From: an uncultured Oscillospiraceae bacterium
GTDB lineage: Bacteria > Bacillota > Clostridia > Oscillospirales > Acutalibacteraceae
NCBI GenBank assembly: GCA_948471205.1
Contig: CAOKRT010000009.1
Location: forward strand, 1 to 64,000
Reading direction: 5' to 3'
DNA: 64,000 nucleotides
Part shown: in pieces, positions 32,301-41,300 of the stretch
Layout: each line of letters starts with the position of its first letter
How positions within the stretch are numbered: the first letter of the stretch is position 1
The notes under the pieces: model-generated
What the model was told of the DNA's origin: nothing
The model's input: the letters and a program-made list of their open reading frames with translations, nothing else
The model's database searches: none
Position numbers and translations under genes: made by a program

Positions 32301-35300
32301 GTAATGTATTGTTAAGGAAGTTTTCTACAGCAAAATCGCTTAAATTATCAATATCTTCGTTATCTTTGAAAACAAGATTTGTAATTGCGTTATTTACTGT
32401 ATTATAAATTGTATCTATTGCTCTCGCTACATCTTCTTTTGCAGTTTTAGCAGTATAAACAACAGATGTTGCTGTAGTGCTTGTAATCTGTAAATTTTTA
32501 AGCCAGAAATCTTGAGCATCCTGTTCAACATCAAATCCAAGTGCTTCATCAAGCGTATCAGCAACACGGATTAATGTAATAAGAATATTATCGCCGTCTT
32601 TTGATTTCGGAGTGAAGATAACATTTTCAATGTATTCTCCTACTGCGTCATACAGTTCAGGTGCAAGTGCACTTTCAACCAACGGCATAATTAAACCGGA
32701 AGCATTTGCGTCAATTGCGTCTCTAATAAATCTGTACAATGCAACAAAAGCATCAGATCTTCTTGTTACTGCTGTATCAGCTTTTGCAGCAAATGTAGTT
32801 GTGCCGCCGGCTGTATTGGCATTAATCAGGCAGTAAGCAAGATATTTTAAATGTTTGTTGATATTGATGCCATCAATATCAAGTTTGTAAATTGTGCCGT
32901 TAATTTCAATACCGACAATTTCGTCAACATTTCGCGCGGCAACTTCAATTTCTTTATATTTGAAGGATCCGTCCTCATTGGTTTCAAAAACAGGATTGCC
33001 TTCTGCATCCACTACCGGATTTCCGTCTTCATCAGACATCGGAATCTTTTCGTTGGAAATGTAGTAATAAACTGTTTTCGGCTTACCCTTATCCTGGTCT
33101 TCCGTAACCTGCTTGGACAGTATTTTAACATACTTATTATCAATCTTCTTATCCAGAACTTCGATTGTAAGGAAACTCTTAATGACTGTAGGAAGCATTG
33201 TATGGATATTAGCCCATTCAACACCGTCTCCAAGATCAATAAATGAAAGTGCAATTGAGAAAATATCTGTTGAACCTTCCAATCCTTCAACCGTTCTGGT
33301 TGCAAGTTTAATAATAGGACCAAACATCTGTGTAATCGGATAAAGGAGTTCTTCAATCGCTTTCTGAAGACCGCCGTTATCGATAAATGCCATAAGGCTT
33401 GTAACAATATCAAGTGCGCCGTTAATAGGATCATCCATGATATCGCCTACTCTGGAGATAACAGGGTTGATAATATTGTAAAGAACATAATCAACATTTC
33501 CGGCAACATAGTCCGGATCGCCTTCAGTTCCTTTTCCGTTGGCATCTTCTACATATTGTTCTTTTGTTACAGTATCGCAGCCAAGAACATCAAGTAAAGG
33601 CTTGATTGCATTTCTGTATCCGCGTGTACCTGTGATTTCGATTGCGCCGAAATATTCACCTGTACCTGCATTGAAGAGTACATTGATAAGACCGCTGAAC
33701 GGTGAAAGCGCTACCACCAATGCTCTTGTAAAGCGATAGCCTGCATTAAGAACAGATGTGTCTTTCAATGAACCGTCAGGATTGTACTCAAATTTTGAAT
33801 TGTGGTATTCGGAATTATCCCAAACATTTGTAATGAAATTGGTTGGATCGTTTCCGTCTGCTACACCGGATTCAACATACCAGTAGCGTGAAATACCGTA
33901 TTTATCAATAATCTTGTTGCCGTCTTTATCAAGAACAGGTTCTCCGTCCTGCATCTGGTAAGTATCAAACCACTGAAGGTCTGAAAGCTTGCCGTTTGTA
34001 TCAATTACTTTCTGAATTTCAGCAGCAAGCTGAACATAACCGTATCTGGTAAGCATCTTAACGAAACCTTTGGCGGTTAAGTCAACGCCGAACTGTGAAA
34101 TAATAGAAGCAACAGAAGCATTATCTGCAAGACTGCAAATCAGCTTTGATACCTGTGCAACAATATCATTTGTATAAAGCGCTTCTATTACAAGACCTTC
34201 AACAGTTGTGCCCATTATTTCAGAAAGAACCTTCTGAATAATTGTTGTAAGGGCGTTAACAAGTGTCTGAACATCATCTTCTTCATATCTTGAATCAGAT
34301 GGCTGTCCGGATGCAAGGTCTTTAGCAGCAACCTTCGGATATTCAATATCATACTTATCATTTTCGGTATAATCTGAATACTCAAAGAATTTATCCCAAG
34401 TCAAATCAGCAATATCATCAACAGCAGGATCATAACCCTCACTTGTATCAGCATAGTGATTGGATGAATCTGTTGATTCGGTAAACTGGATTAATGCTGC
34501 AACAATTTCATTTGCAGAATCAACAACAGCCGCTTTCTTTGCATCTGTTTTGATATCATCAATATTTACCTTAACTTTTTCATCAAGAAGGCTTAAAATG
34601 AACGGAGCTGCCGTTACATAAGCATCGCCCAGAAGCGTGGAAAGAAGTCCTTTGTCTCCTGCAAGAACATTTTTATTTACCTGAACAATCTTCCAGATAT
34701 ACTGAACGATAGCAAGGAATGAATCTGTACGCTTCTTAACAGCCGCCGGATTATATGCATCATAATCATCGCCGTCTGTATATTTGCCCGGACCGATACC
34801 GGCTACCCATCCCAAATCAAATTTAGGAATATTCAGCTCAAGATCAAGCGTGTTTCCGTTAATATTAAGACCTTTAATCTTAACATTCAGAGCAGTTTCT
34901 ACTAATGCTCCGTCTGTCTTTTCGGTAACTGCTTTAAGCTCAACATTGTTAACCTTAAGCATAGCAATAACTTTTTCAGCAAGCGTAAATATTCTGTTAT
35001 GAACATTTGACCATGTGATCTTGTCTGCTTCTTTTTTACCGAAAATACCTTCAATAATCTTCTGAATTGTGCTTCTGTTATCGTCTTCCGAACCGCCGAT
35101 AAGACCGCTGTAGAAAACAATATCAATAGCAGCATCATAGATTGAAGTAATTTCACCTCTTGTAAGAACATCAAGAACTGTATTCAGAAGTGTGCTGAAC
35201 GGATAAATCAGTTCGTAAATTAATTCCTGAATACCGCCCAGGTTTACGAAGTTGGCAAGATCCGGAATCATATCCAAAATCGCTCTTACAGGGCCGATAG

Positions 35301-38300
35301 AATCTGAACCTCTTAATACTTCGTCAACTTTAAGAAGAAGCGGTGAAATAATATTTTTAACAAGGTTTCCTTTATCCGCAGCAGCATCTGTCTTGTACTG
35401 TTCGGCAGAAACAATTCCGTTGCAGCCGATAAGCTTGAGCAGCGGTATAATTACATTTCTGTAACCGTTTGTACCTACAAGCGGAGCTGCGCCCGCAATG
35501 TTAATTGAACCTGCATTAAGAAGGAAATTAACAAATGGGAAGAAAGGTGTAAGAATAGCTGTTATTGCTGTAGCAAGATTATCTCTGCTCTGTGCATTAT
35601 CACCTTCAACATAAACTTTAAAGAGTTTCTGCTGAACACAGTAATCCCAGTTAATATCGGAAAACAGCTTTTCTCTTATAACATGGTTGCCGTCTGCATC
35701 AAGCTTCCATGAGCCGTCTTCATTCTTTTCCCAATATGTGTAAGTATAATCACCGTTTTCAAGTACAGGATTTCCGTCTTCATCCAAAATCCAATATCTA
35801 TATGTTGTACGGTTGCCCTTCTCATCATGATTCCAGTTTGCTTCTGCATTCTGATCAGTCATACTCAGAATGACAACATCGGCAACCTCGTGATAACGAT
35901 TCATTATCATTATGCCGGAAAGCTGATTCAGCGTATTGATATCTACCCCTATCATTTCCAGCACAGAACGAACTGTAGCATTGTCAAAGAGCGGATAAAC
36001 AGCACCGGCAATGCTTGCAACAAGTCTGCTTGTGTAAATACCGTCTTCAGCTAATGAAGCCAAATCAAAGGTTGTGTAGTTGCTGAGAACAGACATAACA
36101 ACATTAGAAAGAACCTGAACGAAATCTTTAACATTGTCTTCGCTGTATCTCTGCCATTTGGACTCATCTGCATTCTCTGTTGTAGCCGGATTGTACGGAT
36201 AAACAATAGCAGATTTCTTTATTTCATATCTGTCAGAGGTAGGACGTGGATTCTCTGTAGCAAGTGTTGCAACAATCTTCTGAAGCTCAGTACCTGTTTC
36301 ACCAAATCCGCTTGTATCCATTACCTTTACAAGCGCAACAAAAAGCTGAATAAGGCTGTCGCCTGTAAGAGGTGTTTTGCCGTTTTCGCCGAAAATATCA
36401 ATATTGCTGGCAATCAAAGCATAAACATCTTTACCAAGAAGGTTTGTCAAAATACCTTCAACAACTTCTTTGTTGGAAGCTACTACTACATCGTCCCAGA
36501 TAAATCTTACAAATGTTACAAGTGTATCTGCACCTATAGCATTCTGAACCTGTGCTTTACCCGAAACTGTTCCTGTGCCGCAGCCGGCAATTTTACCCCA
36601 CGGAATTTCAGGAATCGTTAATTTGAATTCTTCTTTTTCATAAATCGGATTGCCTGCTTCGTCAACAGCAGGCTTACCATCTTTATCGGTTGCCTGAATC
36701 TTATTGCCGTCAGCATCCTTTTTATCAAGCTTGATAGTAGGAATAATACTGCTGATTACTGTGCCAAGCTCGTTTTGAATATTGTTCCAGTGTAATTTAG
36801 TTGTACTGTCAACATCAAACAATTTTTTGATAACATCAGATAAAACGAAATCACCGATTTTGTTTGCATTGTTTGTAAAACTGGTTTCACTGAGTTGTGT
36901 AATTTTCGCAATATCTGTTATTGCTGTAATAACATTTGCAAGCGGCTGCAGGAAGTTTGCAATCAGCATCTGAATGCCGCCGTTATCAATGAAATATGCA
37001 ATACTCGGAATTGCGTTGATAATAGTACCCACAGGGTCTTCAGCAAGCTTATTGAGATAGCTGAAAACCATATCAATAATATTCTGCATTGCATTATTAT
37101 AAGCCGTGTTGAAATTATCGGCAGTCATAAGGTTATCAAAGTTAAGTGCCTGGAATAAAGGCATTAATGCCTTTTCGTATCCGTTATTGCCCTTGAGATA
37201 AAGAGCACCTGCCAACTTAACATTTGATTCTCTGCCGCCAATAAGCTTATTGGTTTCTCCGGCAAGAAGCAGTGTTGCAATATCATTGAAAGGATAAAGA
37301 AGTGCGGTAACAATGCGCTTCAAATTATCGGAATGGCCGTTTACATTCCAGTCATCCTTTGTAGATGGCTTGCCATTTTCAGGATCTTTTGGATCCGGCT
37401 TGCCGATATAGGAAGCAAGGTCAAAGCAGTTGTAAACTTCTCTGTCCTCAAGTGTGTAAGACTTACCGTCTTCAGACCGTACAGCAACCTTCTTTGTAAC
37501 GATGAAGGAACCTTCATATTGCATGGAAATATTTTTCCCATTTTCATCTTTTACATAGGTATTATCTGTATACTGCAAGTTATATGTTGCATGCAGACGC
37601 ATTCCGTAATCATCATAAAGAGGCTGATTATTGCTGTCATACTGATAATAAGTATTAACACCCTTCAGTATTTCACGAACAGCATTCACACCTGGAACAC
37701 GGTCCAGATTACGATAAAGTGCTTCAGGAGAAGCATTTATTTTCGGAGAAGCGGTACCGTTAATGGTAATCGTTCCGATTGTATAAATCTTCTGTAAGAA
37801 ATCAGCGCCGAATATTCTGTAAAATGTGTTGAATAATTCATCTGCTCTTTGGCTTGAATAAAGATTTGTGTTTAGGAAATCTTTTATCGAAGCTTCCTTA
37901 TCCTTATTCAGAAGTCCGGGAAGAATATTATTCAGAATTTCATTCAGCTTTGAAATAACATCTTCAACTTCAGCTTGGGTATAAAGATCCTTAACTTCTT
38001 CATAATTTACTGTGTTCTTTACCCATTTCCAACCGTTAACGGTTTGTACCCAATTAAAGTTTTCCGGTGTATAAACAGTAAGTAACTTGAAGAAATCAGC
38101 ACCAAAATTGGCATCGCTCTTAACATAATCAAATACATTGTCAAGAAGATCACTCAAAAGTGCACCGAAATTGAAACCTTCAACGCCCAAATCAGCGCCT
38201 GATAATGCCAAATCTTTGATAAAGGCTTCATTCTGCTGAAGTACTGCATTAACATAATATACAAACCATGTAAGAACTTTTTCTTTCAGGTCTATCTGAA

Positions 38301-41300
38301 CCCAGTTTCTTGTTCCGCTGGGACGAAGTGAGCTTTTCTGAACCAGATCTCTTCCGAGATGTCCAAGTTCAAGGAAAGAAATTTCAGGCAACGAGAAGCC
38401 TTCAATTCCGCTTACAAGATTCTGAATAAGTTCGTTTACACCAACAGAATCAAGTGAATTTAAGCCGATACCCTTCAGTGTATCAAACAGATTGAAGCCA
38501 ACACCACCGAGCGATGCATCAATAGAATGAAGCATATCTGAAATAATGCCCTCTTCAAGTGCATAAGCAAGGGAAGGAAGCATATCCAGAATAATCGTAA
38601 GAGTATCCGGGCTTTCAAGTATCTGTACAACTCTGTTATAAAGAGGTGTAACAATATAACGCATGCAGTCTTCAATTTTATCGTCATTGAAGTTGTTTAT
38701 AGGTCTGATATTGGTACAGCCAAGGAATTCAAGAATCGGAAGAACAAGTTTTTCGTAACCCGGTGTTCCGTCTGTAACCTTCTGGTCAACAATATTCAGA
38801 GCCGTAACATTTGCCTGTCTGTTCTGAAGAACAGCATCAACAATAATTTCTGCACCGCAGGTTGCACCGCCAAGTGCATCGGCAAGTGAATCAATGCTGG
38901 TAATATGCCAGTCAAACTCATCTTTGCGTGCAATTGCAGCCTGCCAGTCATAGCCGGCTTGATTTAAAATCTGTGTGATTTCAGGCCATTTTCCTGCGAA
39001 CCAGCTATTTTTCTGATATGCATTCGGGTCAGGAGTAAGACCGTCAATTCGTCCTTTTCTGTAAGCAGCCAGTGCATCATCAGCTCCAACAATTGCTGCT
39101 GCTGCACCGGAAAGCTTGGTATCAAACAAAGCTTTCTGAAGAATAGGACCAAGAGCAGTTAAAATGGTTGTGCAAAGATCATTTACAAGTGTATTTAACT
39201 TTTCTCCCTTTGTGAACAAATTTTTATCAAGTGATTGCTTATCCAGAACAACACCTAACAACGCCTTGTTCATTTCAGCATCAGAAACGAAAGCAGAAAG
39301 CCTGTTCATCAAATCTGTTATAGATGCAATGGAAGAAGCATTGCTCCAGTCCATGCCTGTTGGCGCTTCAATCGGATACTGCTGATAATCCTTCGGCAGC
39401 TGCGTTTGAATATACCAATTCAAGGCAGGAATTACACCGTTCTGATAAAACGGCGGATAATTCGGTGGGTTCTGCGGGGTTGCACTTGTTCCCGGATTGG
39501 TTCCGTAAGACTTATAATAATCTGTAAGTGCATTATACTTATTATTAACTGTTGTAATAATAGACTTTGCTCTTGCAATCTGGAAATAGTTTAAATCCGT
39601 TCTTGCTGAAATTCCGCCGTATGCAGAACCGTAGCTTGAGCCGGAATCTTTTTTCCAGAATGCATCCAATCTGTGTGCTGCTTTAAGATAATCATCATAC
39701 AGATATCTGTTATATTTTTCAAGAACATAATTATAATGATTATGCTGCGTTGTAACATTCCCATTCAAAGTTGCGTCGTCTTTAATACCGGGCGCATTAT
39801 TTGGTGTTGCCTTGGTATTAAAATTAGCAAGAAACGCATTATAATAGGAAATTGCCTGGTCAAGAGTCTGCTTAACCCAAACCGGACGAAGCCCGGTATC
39901 TACAAGAGCAACATATCCTTCCTGACCGAATGAGGCAGGATAGCCCTCATAGGCTTTTTCCAATTTTTCTACTTGTTCAATAAAAGCATTTGCATTAGCA
40001 ATATTCCACTGCCTTACAAAATCAGGCTTATATGTATTGTCAAGTAAATTCTTTTCAGTGGTAACCTGAGACTGTAAAGCACCAAGATTTTCATAAACAC
40101 CGTCCGCAAATGAAATATCAGACTGAATGCTTTCAAGCTCACTGAGTGTTAAATCATTTCTTACACCCTTTGAAACATCACCGTCAATGTAAAGTGCTGT
40201 CCTTACATCGTTAACTGCTGCTCTGAACTGTTTAAGAAGGTATGCAAGAAGATTATTTACATAAGTAGTTACCGTTGCATAATTGCAGCCGAAAAAATGT
40301 TCAAATATTTTTCTTGTGCCTTCTCTGCCTGCAGCATCAGATGAATTTGCAGTCATAGCAGTTTTGGTGTTGGCATCATCACCAATATAACGATCATAGT
40401 TGTAAGAATGTGATGCGTTCTGAATATTTGAAAGAAGTGTAGCAGTCTGACTTATAATTTCAATCTGCTTATCTCTCGGAATATTATCGAACTGTTTTTC
40501 ATCATTCTGACCTTTTACCAAATAATCCCAATAATCTCTTTGATTATCGGCACTGGAACTGAAGAAGTTGTTAAAGGCCTTCAACTCATCGGCATTAACT
40601 GCGATTGCCTCGTAGTATTGATCAATATAGTTGTAGCCCTGGGCCATTTCTTCAGCGGCACCATTCGTACCTCCCCATACAAAGCCACGGGACTTCCAAT
40701 GGTTGGAAGATATGGTTTTGCGGAGCGCAGTAAGATTATTCAGGTCGTTTCCATACTCATTCCAAAGATAGTACTGGTCATTCAACTGAATAAGAACAAA
40801 ATGATGTTTGTTCCGACCAACGCCGTCGTGCAAAGCACCAATCATTCCATCAGCTGCATATTCGGATTCTGTACCGGGATAATCACTGCCCATGAGGTTT
40901 TTCTTCTCACCTTTGTCAGGACCCAAATTACCGTTAAAAAACCATTTGGCCTGGTTTGAAAGATGATCGTTTCTTCCCGTCATTTCAAGAACAACATGCC
41001 ACATGGAAACAATGGCTTTATAAGTGCGTCCATCTGCATAGTTGTCTACAACCCAGGAACCACGCTTATTTACAGGACCATTACCACTGGTATCGAGGTT
41101 CTTATAGGTAGCTCTGCTTGCAGGATGACCTGTAGAAGAGGACGAGGGCTTAGCCCCGTCATTATACCAAGCTATGGCAACGTCATAAACATAGTTACCT
41201 ATATTGCCGGCATCATTCGTCAGCGCTTTTACTTGGGCTTCCCAATTAGAAGGTGCTGCAAACGCAGTAAACCCAACTGTAAGCGAAGACATCAGCATCA

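Noticed and set aside
18286..38760. CRISPR array or short tandem DNA repeats in the giant gene.
   Set aside because: The repetition is at protein level with units over 1 kb; no short direct repeats with regular spacers are present.
40650..41260. NlpC/P60- or CHAP-like peptidase at the N-terminus of the giant protein, suggested by the segment HHFVLIQLNDQYYLW.
   Set aside because: No cysteine occurs in the first 300 residues, so a cysteine peptidase active site is impossible.
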